From GCA-002772825 sp964560655 (lineage in GTDB: Bacteria; Patescibacteriota; Minisyncoccia; GCA-002772825): a DNA stretch of 28,600 nt. The translations under genes were made by a program, and so were the position numbers. Positions 8,487 to 15,321 of this stretch are shown here, one piece after another. The notes under the pieces are model-generated. The model searched no databases. It was not told where the DNA came from and saw nothing but the letters and a program-made list of their open reading frames with translations. Within the stretch, counting starts at the first letter, position 1; each line of letters begins with the position of its first letter. Location of the stretch: positions 1-28,600 of the forward strand of contig CAZLLR010000008.1 of the NCBI GenBank assembly GCA_964560655.1, read 5' to 3'.

Positions 8487-8534
8487 ATAATTAAACGGCT
8501 CATCCGCCAACTGTCGGGTGAGCCGTTTAATTAT
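8487..8534. terminator. Bidirectional terminator between 8445 and the tRNA cluster
   Basis: A 20-bp stem (8487-8506 with 8515-8534) has a single G-U-type pair and an 8-nt loop. The outer part is AT-rich on both sides, giving T-rich 3' ends in both directions. It separates the plus-strand membrane protein from the converging tRNA genes. Confidence 0.85.
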
Positions 8535-8538
8535 TATG

Positions 8539-8612
8539 CGCAGTCGACGGGACTCGAACCCGCAACCTCTCGCGTGACAGGCGAGTGCTCTAACCAGTTG
8601 AGCTACGACTGC
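8539..8612 (-). tRNA. tRNA-Asp(GTC)
   Basis: 74 nt on the minus strand. The acceptor stem GCAGTCG/CGACTGC is perfect and the discriminator is G. The D-arm is normal (AGCTCAACTGGTTAGAGC), the anticodon loop CTGTCAC gives GTC, and the T-loop is TTCGAGT. CCA is not encoded. It lies 4 bp from the terminator hairpin. Confidence 0.95.
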
Positions 8613-8660
8613 AACAAGAAGATATTATCATTTAAAACTCTAAAAAACAAATCTCCCTAG

Positions 8661-8734
8661 TGCCGATGGCAGGAATTGAACCTGCGACCTCAGCTTTATG
8701 AGTGCTGTGCTCTAACCAACTGAGCTACATCGGC
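8661..8734 (-). tRNA. tRNA-Met(CAT), elongator type
   Basis: 74 nt on the minus strand. Acceptor GCCGATG pairs with the 3' strand CATCGGC, and the discriminator is A. D-arm and T-loop (TTCAATT) are canonical. The anticodon loop CTCATAA gives CAT. The anticodon stem CAGCA/AGCTG has an A-A mismatch at the loop-closing pair (31-39). G1-C72 pairing excludes an initiator. A CAT tRNA read as Ile after lysidine modification cannot be fully excluded. CCA is not encoded. Confidence 0.85.
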
Positions 8735-8742
8735 AATACTTG

Positions 8743-8813
8743 TTGCGGGGGACGGAATTGCACCGTCGGCTGGAGGTTATGAGCCTCCCGAGATACTACT
8801 TCTCCACCCCGCG
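8743..8813 (-). tRNA. Initiator tRNA-fMet(CAT), with atypical D- and T-loops
   Basis: 71 nt on the minus strand. The C1-A72 mismatch, the CGCGGGG/CCCCGCA acceptor and anticodon loop CTCATAA identify the initiator. Oddities: the D-loop AGTAGTA lacks the G18G19 pair; the T-loop is TGCAATT, with G in place of T55; and the anticodon stem GGAGG/CCTCC has A29-T41 instead of the usual three consecutive G-C pairs. The canonical elbow contacts (18-55 and 19-56) are therefore altered. The 5' half is repeated in the adjoining 109-bp array, so it may be a recombined or relict copy, but all stems pair. Confidence 0.8.
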
Positions 8814-9170
8814 ATATATAGTGAGATTAAATACATCAACCCACTAACCCTTACTTACTCATAACCTCCAAGGTTATGAGACTATCAAGCCTTCTTGCGA
8901 GATACTNNNNNNNNNNNNNNNNNNNNNNNNNNNNNNNNNNNNNNNNNNNNNNNNNNNNNNNNNNNNNNNNNNNNNNNNNNNNNNNNNNNNNNNNNNNNNN
9001 NNNNNNTACTTACTCATAACCTCCAAGGTTATGAGACTATCAAGCCTTCTTGCGAGATACTACTTCTCCACCCCGCGATATATAGTGAGATTAAATACAT
9101 CAACCCACTAACCCTTACTTACTCATAACCTCCAAGGTTATGAGACTATCAAGCCTTCTTGCGAGATACT
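8790..9170. repeat. 109-bp tandem repeat carrying the 5' half of tRNA-fMet
   Basis: The motif GAGATACT recurs at 8790, 8899, 9054 and 9163; the two intervals not interrupted by the gap are exactly 109 bp. Two complete units (8790-8898, 9054-9162) are identical by eye, and partial units flank the gap (8899-8906, 9007-9053). Read on the minus strand, each unit carries the first 25 nt of the initiator tRNA and its upstream flank. It also has a 10-bp hairpin with a 3-nt loop, CTCATAACCT/AGGTTATGAG, whose first arm copies the tRNA anticodon-loop sequence. The array ends in the real tRNA gene at one side and in unique sequence at 9171. Copy number is unknown because of the gap. Confidence 0.9.
8907..9006. 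other. Assembly gap (100 N)
   Basis: Exactly 100 N, the usual placeholder for a gap of unknown size. The flanking bases are units of the same 109-bp repeat in register, so the true missing sequence is probably 54 bp plus a whole number of 109-bp units. Confidence 0.98.
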
Positions 9171-9214
9171 CTTAATTTTCTACATTAAGCAGTATAAACC
9201 ACTTTAGATATTTA

Positions 9215-9715
9215 TCAAGCTATGAAGTAATTAATCATTACCTCCTTCACTATCTTATTTACAAGTGCACCGTCAGCCCTACCTTTAACTTTAGGCATAA
9301 GAACTTTCATAATCTTACCTATCTCAGATGGTCCTGTTGCCCCTGACTCTTTTAAGGACTCTTCTACAATCTTTCTTATCTCTCCCTCTGGAAGCTGTTC
9401 TGGTAGATAGAAAGATAAGACGGCAAGTTCACTTTCTTCTCTTTTAAATAATTCATTTCGTCCCTCTTTTTTATATATCTCCATAGCATCTCTACGCTTC
9501 TTAGCCTCCTTGGACACTATTTGTATAACTTCCTCATCGTCCAACTGGCTTTCCGTTTCTACATTCAACCCGCCTGCTTTTACTAGCTTTGTCTTTTTTG
9601 CTATTTCAGCATTTCTTATTTCTGACTGAAGTATCTTATAGGTAGAGACTTTTACTTCCTCCCCGCCTTTAAAAGCTTCTTTAAAATCTTGTTGTATTTT
9701 TTCTTTTAATATCAT
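9215..9715 (-). CDS. yqeY: GatB/YqeY domain-containing protein
   Basis: 166 aa, typical for stand-alone YqeY proteins. The family shares its fold with the GatB C-terminal tail and is thought to bind tRNA; its exact role is not settled. Visible hallmarks are the start LKEKIQQDFKEAFKGG, the STYKILQSEIRNAEI helix, DDEEVIQIVSKEAKKRRDAMEIYKKEGR, the segment ELAVLSFYLPEQL and the C-terminal KIMKVLMPKVKGRADGALVN. It starts 17 bp after the ligA stop and has its own extended -10 (TGTTAATAT) ending 6 nt before the ATG, so it may be transcribed both from ligA and from a leaderless promoter. Confidence 0.92.
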   Translation of the reverse strand: MILKEKIQQDFKEAFKGGEEVKVSTYKILQSEIRNAEIAKKTKLVKAGGLNVETESQLDDEEVIQIVSKEAKKRRDAMEIYKKEGRNELFKREESELAVLSFYLPEQLPEGEIRKIVEESLKESGATGPSEIGKIMKVLMPKVKGRADGALVNKIVKEVMINYFIA

Positions 9716-9721
9716 ATCTAA

Positions 9722-9730
9722 ATATTAACA
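9722..9730 (-). promoter_or_regulatory. Extended -10 promoter of yqeY
   Basis: Minus strand TGT-TAATAT in the 17-bp gap after ligA ends 6 nt before the yqeY ATG, placing the predicted transcription start on the start codon. The -35 is poor. Confidence 0.45.
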
Positions 9731-9732
9731 TA

Positions 9733-11799
9733 TTATCTCAACATTTCTAAGAAATCGTTTTCACTCAATATTTTCAATCCTAATTTCTTAGCCTTATCGT
9801 ATTTCAAGCCCGGTTCATTTCCTGCGACTACAAAGTCCGTATTCTTAGATACTGACTCCATCGCTTCTCCTCCTAGTTGTCTGATTTTCTTTTTGGCTTC
9901 ACCTCTTGCCATTTTATCAAGCGACCCTGTCAACACAAACTTAAACCCTTGAAGCTTATTTCCTTTCACTTTAGTTGACTTTTTAACAGTCACACGGGAA
10001 AGGAGTTTTTTCAAAAAATTCTTATTATCTTCGTCCTTAAACCAGCTATAAATACTCTTTGCCACAATAGGACCAACATCGGGTACCATCTCAAGCTCTG
10101 AAAGAGTAGCCTTTCTCAAGTCTTCAGTAGTGCTAAAGTTGTCTGCTAAATCTTCTGAGGTTCCTTCTCCTACATTTTCTATACCTAGAGCTATTATAAA
10201 TCTTGATAATTCTATCTCCTTGCGAGCATCTATCGCTTCGATGAGATTCTTAGCCGACTTCTCAGCAAAGCGCTCTAAGGGTATTAAATCTCCTTCTTTC
10301 AAATCAAAAAAGTCCGCCGCATCTTGCACTAAATTATTATCCAAAAGTGCATCCACTACCTTAGGACCGACCCCCTCTATGTCAAAAGCCTTCTTAGAGG
10401 TAAAGTAAGAAAGAGCTCTCCTGTGGCGAGTGGCGCACTTCTTATTAAGACACCTTGCTATAGGACTATCTTTTTCAAAGGCTACGGGTGACTTGCAAAT
10501 AGGGCAAACTTTTGGCATCTTAAAAAGCTTTTCTTCTCCTGTTCTCATCTCTTCTAATACACTTATAATATCAGGGATAATGTCTCCTGCCTTCTGGATA
10601 ACCACTGTGTCGCCAATACGCACGTCAAGTCTCTTTATCTCATCTTCATTGTGGAGTGTTGCCCTTGAAACTACAGAGCCCGCGATAGACACTGGCTTAA
10701 GGTGCGCGACAGGCGTCAGGGCACCCGTTCTCCCCACTTGCACATCTATAGCTTCTACCGTAGTCGTCACTTGCTCTGCTGGAAACTTCAACGCAACAGC
10801 AAAACGAGGAGCCTTACCAGTGTAGCCTAAGCGTCCTTGCCATTTAATATTGTTTAACTTTACAACAACCCCATCTACCCAATATTTTGTCTTACCTTTC
10901 TTCTTTTGCCATTCTTTCCAGAAGGATATAACCTCATCTATATCTTTAGATAATTTAAAATACGGATTTACTTTAAAGCCTAAATCTTTCAGGAAGCTAA
11001 GCTCTTCAAACTGGGTTTCTGGAATTTTAAAGTTCTTCTCACTGGTAGATTGGTTTATCCAAGCTAAGTCATATATAAAACTATCAAGATTACGAGAAGA
11101 AGCGATCTTAGGGTCAAGTTGGCGGATAGAGCCGGCGGCAACATTCCTAGGGTTTGCAAACAGCTGCTCACCATTCTTTTTCCTCTCTTTATTAAGTCTC
11201 TCAAACTCATCTTTACCCATCCAGATCTCGCCCTCCACCACACAATCAACGTCCTTGTTCAAATGAAGTGGAATTGACTTTATAGTCCTCACGTTAGCTG
11301 TTACATTCTCTCCCACTTTACCATCGCCTCTTGTTGCCGCAGTCTTAAGTACTCCTTTTTCATAAGTAAGGATAATCTTAAACCCGTCTATCTTAAGTTC
11401 AGAAGTATATTCTACTTGGCGTATTTTTTTTCCTAAAGAGACTTTTACCCCGTATTCTTTCTCAAGTAAGCGTTTTATGCGATTGTCAAATTCCTTTATT
11501 TCCTCTTCATCAAACACATCGTTAAAAGACCATTGTGATACTTTGTGGCGCACTTTTTCAAATTTCTCAAGAGGCTTTCCACCGACTCTTTGGGTTGGCG
11601 AATCTGGAGTTATAAGCTGTGGAAAAGATTGCTCCAACTCATAGAGCTCATGCTTAAGAGAATCAAGAGCAGTATCAGTGATCTCTTGCTTGTCTAACAC
11701 ATGGTAAAGATACCTATGGTGGTTTATAAGTTTCTTAAGTTTTTCTATACGCTTTTTTGCTTTAGCGTAACTCTCCGAGTCAATTTTCTTTTCAGACAT
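9733..11799 (-). CDS. ligA: NAD-dependent DNA ligase LigA
   Basis: 688 aa, full length. LigA seals nicks during replication and repair using NAD. In order: N-terminal Ia domain (1-70), adenylation domain with the active-site Lys136 in ELKIDG, TRGDGKVGENVTANV (157-170), VDGVVVKLN (308-316), OB-fold (about 330-420), four-Cys zinc finger (C432, C435, C450, C455), helix-hairpin-helix region (about 470-590) and a C-terminal BRCT domain (about 612-688). The usual PMLSL segment before the adenylation site reads SQWSF here. It starts 8 bp after the PilX-like gene, so it is placed at the end of the minor pilin operon. Confidence 0.97.
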   Translation of the reverse strand: MSEKKIDSESYAKAKKRIEKLKKLINHHRYLYHVLDKQEITDTALDSLKHELYELEQSFPQLITPDSPTQRVGGKPLEKFEKVRHKVSQWSFNDVFDEEEIKEFDNRIKRLLEKEYGVKVSLGKKIRQVEYTSELKIDGFKIILTYEKGVLKTAATRGDGKVGENVTANVRTIKSIPLHLNKDVDCVVEGEIWMGKDEFERLNKERKKNGEQLFANPRNVAAGSIRQLDPKIASSRNLDSFIYDLAWINQSTSEKNFKIPETQFEELSFLKDLGFKVNPYFKLSKDIDEVISFWKEWQKKKGKTKYWVDGVVVKLNNIKWQGRLGYTGKAPRFAVALKFPAEQVTTTVEAIDVQVGRTGALTPVAHLKPVSIAGSVVSRATLHNEDEIKRLDVRIGDTVVIQKAGDIIPDIISVLEEMRTGEEKLFKMPKVCPICKSPVAFEKDSPIARCLNKKCATRHRRALSYFTSKKAFDIEGVGPKVVDALLDNNLVQDAADFFDLKEGDLIPLERFAEKSAKNLIEAIDARKEIELSRFIIALGIENVGEGTSEDLADNFSTTEDLRKATLSELEMVPDVGPIVAKSIYSWFKDEDNKNFLKKLLSRVTVKKSTKVKGNKLQGFKFVLTGSLDKMARGEAKKKIRQLGGEAMESVSKNTDFVVAGNEPGLKYDKAKKLGLKILSENDFLEMLR

Positions 11800-11807
11800 A
11801 TTATAGA

Positions 11808-12377
11808 TTAATAACTAGCCTGTAATGCCCTCTCTACTTGTAGTCTATTAGAAGGAGCGCATGAAACTGCGTCTCCAACATTATACCCATAAGAAGTAAT
11901 TATAGTATTTAGAACTGGATCACCTTTATTTACTATAACATTAGCACAAGAACCATTAGTAAAAGTTAGGTAAAAGTCAGTAGTCGAGGCAGGTAGTGTC
12001 ATTGACTTAATCTTATTTTGCCCCAAACAATCAATATTATAAGTTGGAGCATCAAATACTTTTTGTTTGAAATCCCAATACAAAGCGCACTCTAACCCAG
12101 CATCAGCAGCATAGAAAGCTCTACTTGACTCCCTACTAACCTGTGAAATCTTCAGCTGCCTTACAACTATGTTGTATATACTTAAAGAAGCTGACAAGAT
12201 TATCGTCAAGATAAGTAAGGAAAATAATAAAGTAAACCCACACACTAAGTTTGGTATTTTTTTTCGAGTTTTAAAGAATGGACTGGTAAATTTACCCAGA
12301 AAGCTTCTCAGCGCCAAACTTAGTGTGTGGGCATGCCCGCCCTTTGCCTTATTTATAATTTTAAATTTATTATTCAT
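11808..12377 (-). CDS. PilX/GspK-like minor prepilin with an element-extended leader
   Basis: 189 aa. The prepilin motif CGFTLLFSLL puts the cleavage site after Gly47, followed by the hydrophobic N-terminal helix. Glu at +5 is missing (Phe instead), as expected for GspK-type subunits. ESSRAFYAADAGLECALYWD (about 81-100) is the PilX/GspK signature. Leader residues 17-46 are encoded by the 99-bp palindromic element. Its upstream junction differs from the other three: GGHAHT replaces KGFTHT, so the outer GTAAACCC copy is lost. The first ten residues MNNKFKIINK equal those of the two genes upstream. It is probably co-transcribed with the other minor prepilins and ligA. Confidence 0.85.
   Translation of the reverse strand: MNNKFKIINKAKGGHAHTLSLALRSFLGKFTSPFFKTRKKIPNLVCGFTLLFSLLILTIILSASLSIYNIVVRQLKISQVSRESSRAFYAADAGLECALYWDFKQKVFDAPTYNIDCLGQNKIKSMTLPASTTDFYLTFTNGSCANVIVNKGDPVLNTIITSYGYNVGDAVSCAPSNRLQVERALQASY
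12232..12331 (-). mobile_element. Palindromic in-frame element, copy 1 (PilX-like gene)
   Basis: 18-bp perfect inverted ends CCCACACACTAAGTTTGG (12237-12254) and its complement (12314-12331). The interior is identical to copies 2 and 3. The inner direct repeat is AGTAAACCC; the outer side is GCATGCCC instead of GTAAACCC, which creates the palindrome GGGCATGCCC. Confidence 0.85.
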
Positions 12378-12386
12378 AATTATTTA

Positions 12387-13037
12387 CTATGGGTGCCAAT
12401 TGAAAATATGGTCTTCTAGTACAAAGGAACGAGGGCCAAACCTATCCTCCCAAGATATGGTTATAGAAACCTCAGCCTCTTGTCCAATAATTTCCTTCAT
12501 AATAAATTCTCGTGTAAAAATAGTATCAGCTCCAGTGGAATGATTATAAGAGAGACCATCATATTTAAGTGCAGAACATCCTCCTCCACAATTAGTTATT
12601 GCCGTGCCAGAAGAGTAAGGAACCGTAGTATCAACTTTACAACCAGGAGAGACAGAACAAGGGCCACCTAGGCCTGTCAACCAAGAAGGCGCACCGCTTA
12701 AATAATTATCATCTCTCCAATTCTTAATATACTCCATAGCGTCTTGCGCTAAGAAAGAGGCTATAACTTGATTCTTAGCTAGGCTAGACGCCCTGATGCT
12801 ATAAGTGGCCAGAGATATCGGACCAAGGATAGCGAAAGTAATAATAGTCAGAGCAATCATTGTTTCTATAAGGGTAAACCCGCACACTAAGTTTGGTATT
12901 TTTTTTCGAGTTTTAAAGAATGGACTGGTAAATTTACCCAGAAAGCTTCTCAGCGCCAAACTTAGTGTGTGGGTAAACCCTTTCATTCTATGTGAGACAA
13001 TCTTTTTCTTATTTATAATTTTAAATTTATTATTCAT
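12387..13037 (-). CDS. PilV/GspI-like minor prepilin with an element-extended leader
   Basis: 216 aa. The processing site is GFTLIETMIALTIITFAILG: cleavage after Gly53, Glu at +5 (residue 58). A second, upstream GFT at 20-22 is followed by a hydrophilic stretch and should not be used. Residues 23-52 come from the palindromic element. The mature part has QDAMEYIKNWRDDNY, typical of PilV/GspI proteins, and several Cys/Gly-rich loops. The first 55 codons are nearly identical in DNA to those of the PilW-like gene (164 bp, one mismatch), which points to recent duplication or gene conversion of the leader. The next gene starts 9 bp after its stop. Confidence 0.88.
   Translation of the reverse strand: MNNKFKIINKKKIVSHRMKGFTHTLSLALRSFLGKFTSPFFKTRKKIPNLVCGFTLIETMIALTIITFAILGPISLATYSIRASSLAKNQVIASFLAQDAMEYIKNWRDDNYLSGAPSWLTGLGGPCSVSPGCKVDTTVPYSSGTAITNCGGGCSALKYDGLSYNHSTGADTIFTREFIMKEIIGQEAEVSITISWEDRFGPRSFVLEDHIFNWHP
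12874..12980 (-). mobile_element. Palindromic in-frame element, copy 2 (PilV-like gene)
   Basis: Direct repeats GTAAACCC at 12874-12881 and 12973-12980 lie exactly 99 bp apart. Inverted ends are at 12879-12896 (one mismatch, CCCGCACAC) and 12956-12973. It adds 33 codons in frame. Confidence 0.88.
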
Positions 13038-13067
13038 ATTTTTTTATCTCTTGTCTCTAATTCTGGA

Positions 13068-13697
13068 TTAAGTGCCAAGCTTAAGTTGCGACACAGAAGT
13101 CTGTAGATTAATCCTAGACTGTTCTTTGGCTTTCACTCCTGAGGTTGCTGAGATATTAATCCTCACAAGAGGCTGGAGATTGTCTCCTGGTGCCTCACCA
13201 GATAAAGCGAAATTAAAATAATCAATATTAATTTTAGGGTCTGTTAACGGAAAATTTACAGTATCTGCCGTCCTTACTAATTGACCACTAGTTAATTGAT
13301 AAGTAACAGATTCTCCTTTTGAATTTGTAAGCTTAAGTATACCGTCGTCACCAAAAGTAATATTCCCTGTTCTTATCTCTCGAGACATCGCATCTAAGGC
13401 GAAATTTAAGTTATCAGAAACAGCGCGAAAGGATTCAACCTTTTTCTGCGCTCTATTTACATTCAACACAGCCTCCATCGCCATAGTCATCACCACGGTA
13501 AAGACGGCTATCGCTACTATCATCTCAAGGAGTGTAAACCCACACACTAAGTTTGGTATTTTTTTTCGAGTTTTAAAGAATGGACTGGTAAATTTACCCA
13601 GAAAGCTTCTCAGCGCCAAACTTAGTGTGTGGGTAAACCCTTTCATTCTATGTGAGACAATCTTTTTCTTATTTATAATTTTAAATTTATTATTCAT
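13068..13697 (-). CDS. PilW/GspJ-like minor prepilin with an element-extended leader
   Basis: 209 aa. Processing site CGFTLLEMIVAIAVFTVV: cleavage after Gly53 and Glu58 at +5. The mature start resembles PilW/GspJ (AVSDNLNFALDAMSREIRTGN). The rest is a pilin-type beta domain. Residues 23-52 are element-encoded; 13534-13697 repeats 12874-13037 with one mismatch. The start codons of this gene, the PilV-like gene and the PilX-like gene are spaced exactly 660 bp apart, although the genes differ in length; this is probably coincidence. It lies 3 bp after the preceding minor prepilin, so the two are co-transcribed. Confidence 0.88.
   Translation of the reverse strand: MNNKFKIINKKKIVSHRMKGFTHTLSLALRSFLGKFTSPFFKTRKKIPNLVCGFTLLEMIVAIAVFTVVMTMAMEAVLNVNRAQKKVESFRAVSDNLNFALDAMSREIRTGNITFGDDGILKLTNSKGESVTYQLTSGQLVRTADTVNFPLTDPKINIDYFNFALSGEAPGDNLQPLVRINISATSGVKAKEQSRINLQTSVSQLKLGT
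13534..13640 (-). mobile_element. Palindromic in-frame element, copy 3 (PilW-like gene)
   Basis: Direct repeats GTAAACCC at 13534-13541 and 13633-13640 lie 99 bp apart. Perfect 18-bp inverted ends are at 13539-13556 and 13616-13633. The interior also holds the palindrome GGTAAATTTACC. There is no stop in the pilin frame. Confidence 0.9.
13534..13697 (-). repeat. 164-bp direct repeat of a prepilin leader (partner 12874-13037)
   Basis: From the start codon to the end of the palindromic element, the PilW-like and PilV-like genes match base for base except one position in the inverted end. The downstream coding regions are unrelated in sequence, so only the leader has been copied or homogenised. 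The PilX-like gene shares the first 30 bp and the element. Confidence 0.9.
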
Positions 13698-13700
13698 ATT

Positions 13701-14450
13701 TTATTCAGCTTCTACACTAACTTGACCACTTTTCCATATGACAACCTTTACCCCACCTGCGGTCTCCCCAACAGACCTAAAGAATATAACCGCATCAGAG
13801 GTAGTAGGATTGCCTCCTATAGTTGCATATATATCTGACCGTTTATAAATAACATCTATAGAAAGAATAGCATAAGTGCATGGATCTGGTGTGATAGCTT
13901 TTTGGTTTATACATATCTGCGCTATACGACTAGAAGATTGCATCGTAAAAGTCTCTTCAATTGTATCTATCCCAGAATTATATACACCGTCACCATCATC
14001 ATCAAAAAAGACTATAACTTGATAAGGATTTACAGTATCAAAATGAACACCATAAGAATTAGAAGTACCAGCGATCACCTTGTTACCTATACCGTAAGCC
14101 TGTGTCTCTCTTACTATTGAGGCTATCTCTTGAGTGACACCCTCAAGCTTTATACGCTTATTGAAGGTCGTATAATTAAATAAAACCACAGTAGTGACAA
14201 CAATCATAATACCGACTGTGATAACAAGCTCTATTAGAGTAAACCCACACACTAAGTTTGGTGTTTTTTTTCGAGCTTTAAATAATTGAGTGGTAAATTT
14301 ACCCAGAAAGCTTCTCAGCGCCAAACTTAGTGTGTGGGTAAACCCTTTCCTGCACAGGTAGGCATGTCTTCCGGCAGGTAAATTGTGTTTCCGGCTACAA
14401 GAGAGTGAGCTTAATCTCTTTTTTAATAAATTAAGAAGATAAGAAATCAT
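13701..14450 (-). CDS. FimT/GspH-like minor prepilin with an element-extended leader
   Basis: 249 aa. Processing site CGFTLIELVITVGIMIVV: cleavage after Gly69 and Glu at +5 (residue 74). The mature part fits GspH/FimT-type pseudopilins (TQEIASIVRETQAYGIGN, then a beta domain with FFDDDGDGVYN). The 69-residue leader is very long. It combines an N-terminal part, a segment LPAGRHAYLC encoded by another imperfect palindrome, and the 99-bp element (residues 39-68), whose sequence has diverged from the other copies (FTTQLFKARKKTPNLVC). pilD ends 20 bp upstream, so the minor prepilin cluster is probably read through from pilD. Confidence 0.85.
   Translation of the reverse strand: MISYLLNLLKKRLSSLSCSRKHNLPAGRHAYLCRKGFTHTLSLALRSFLGKFTTQLFKARKKTPNLVCGFTLIELVITVGIMIVVTTVVLFNYTTFNKRIKLEGVTQEIASIVRETQAYGIGNKVIAGTSNSYGVHFDTVNPYQVIVFFDDDGDGVYNSGIDTIEETFTMQSSSRIAQICINQKAITPDPCTYAILSIDVIYKRSDIYATIGGNPTTSDAVIFFRSVGETAGGVKVVIWKSGQVSVEAE
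14239..14345 (-). mobile_element. Palindromic in-frame element, copy 4 (FimT-like gene), diverged
   Basis: Direct repeats GTAAACCC at 14239-14246 and 14338-14345 lie 99 bp apart. Perfect 18-bp inverted ends are at 14244-14261 and 14321-14338. The interior differs at several bases from copies 1-3, yet length, ends and frame are kept. Confidence 0.88.
14346..14382. repeat. Second imperfect palindrome inside the FimT-like leader
   Basis: TTTCCTGC (14346-14353) faces GCAGGTAAA (14374-14382), with CCGGCAGG and GGCATG between. It abuts the 99-bp element and encodes LPAGRHAYLC. It may be another small palindromic insert; the pairing is imperfect. Confidence 0.4.
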
Positions 14451-14470
14451 ATATATTACTTAATTTTACC

Positions 14471-15253
14471 TTAAAAGAAGATAAAATCCAATAACCTTTC
14501 TCCTAATAGAAAGCCTATAAAAGTTCCCAGTATGAGGAAGGGGCCAAAGGCGACCTTACTCTTGAGTCCAAATTTTTTGAAAAAGATTAAGGCAAGGCCA
14601 ACAATAGCGCCAATCCAGAAAGAAAGTATTATGGAAGCCAAGCCCACCCAAAAACCCAGAAACCAGCCTATGCCGAGGGCAAGCTTAGCATCACCAAAGC
14701 CCATCCACTTCCCCCCGGAGAAGAACCAAAACGAAGCGAAAAATAAGAAGAATATAACCCCCGCTAACAAATCCCATATTACGAAGGACAGTCCTTGATA
14801 AGATACTAATAGATGTAAAAGGGAGAGGATTATAAAAGCATAGACTAAGCCATTTGGAATAATCTGATGATAAAAGTCATATACGGCTATAACTATAAGT
14901 AGGCTAAAGATTATCCAGTAATACATAGCCAAAAACACCATAGTACTCTCTGTTTGAATATTTAATCTCCCTAAAGAAAACCAAACAAGTAGAAAGACTA
15001 TTCCCGTTAAGATCTCGACTATAGGATATTGGGGAGATATCTTTGAGCCACACTTTCTGCACTTTCCCTTTTGTGTGAGATAACTAAAGATAGGGACAAG
15101 CTCATACCAAGAAAGAGTCTTGCCACAAGAGAAACATTTTGACCTACCCTTGAACACTGACTCGCCTGTATTATAACGAGCGACAACAACATTTAAAAAA
15201 CTACCAATGATTGTGCCAAATATAAAGACTAAAAGATAAATTAGATTTTCCAT
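14471..15253 (-). CDS. pilD: Prepilin peptidase (leader peptidase/N-methyltransferase)
   Basis: 260 aa. This integral membrane aspartyl protease cleaves prepilins after the Gly of GFTLxE and, in the full-length family, methylates the new N-terminus. Visible: N-terminal FGTIIGSFLNVV; a cytoplasmic domain with two CxxC pairs (C40/C43, C65/C68), typical of bifunctional enzymes; catalytic Asp126 in AVYDFYHQIIPN; and Asp188 in the GFGD motif. About eight hydrophobic segments cover the rest. A near-leaderless extended -10 lies 8 nt before the ATG, downstream of the pilA terminators. Minor prepilins follow 20 bp after, so enzyme and substrates are likely co-expressed. Confidence 0.96.
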   Translation of the reverse strand: MENLIYLLVFIFGTIIGSFLNVVVARYNTGESVFKGRSKCFSCGKTLSWYELVPIFSYLTQKGKCRKCGSKISPQYPIVEILTGIVFLLVWFSLGRLNIQTESTMVFLAMYYWIIFSLLIVIAVYDFYHQIIPNGLVYAFIILSLLHLLVSYQGLSFVIWDLLAGVIFFLFFASFWFFSGGKWMGFGDAKLALGIGWFLGFWVGLASIILSFWIGAIVGLALIFFKKFGLKSKVAFGPFLILGTFIGFLLGERLLDFIFF

Positions 15254-15261
15254 TATTTTTT

Positions 15262-15270
15262 ATTATAACA
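15262..15270 (-). promoter_or_regulatory. Extended -10 promoter of pilD and the minor prepilins
   Basis: Minus strand TGT-TATAAT ends 8 nt before the pilD ATG. The -35 region (TTTATG at 17 bp) is weak. Confidence 0.5.
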
Positions 15271-15283
15271 TAACCTTACATAA

Positions 15284-15317
15284 GCATAAAATCCCGCTAA
15301 AAAGCGGGATTTTATGC
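15284..15317. terminator. Hairpin terminator after pilA
   Basis: GCATAAAATCCCGC (15284-15297) pairs perfectly with 15304-15317 around a 6-nt loop. For minus-strand transcripts the 3' arm contains ATTTTATGC, then TTATG. Confidence 0.7.
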
Positions 15318-15321
15318 AGTA

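Noticed and set aside
8895..9128. Open frame across the N gap
   Set aside because: It consists of N-coded residues plus tandem-repeat sequence and has no coding signal.
8790..9170. CRISPR array
   Set aside because: The repeat is continuous and 109 bp long with no unique spacers; it is a direct tandem array tied to a tRNA gene.
10130..11266. Three sizeable plus-strand frames opposite ligA
   Set aside because: They are antisense to a clear, complete ligA with conserved motifs and have no promoter or start signals.
12169..13071. Plus-strand frames antisense to the minor prepilins that repeat the same peptide
   Set aside because: The recurring peptide is just the reverse-strand reading of the palindromic element.
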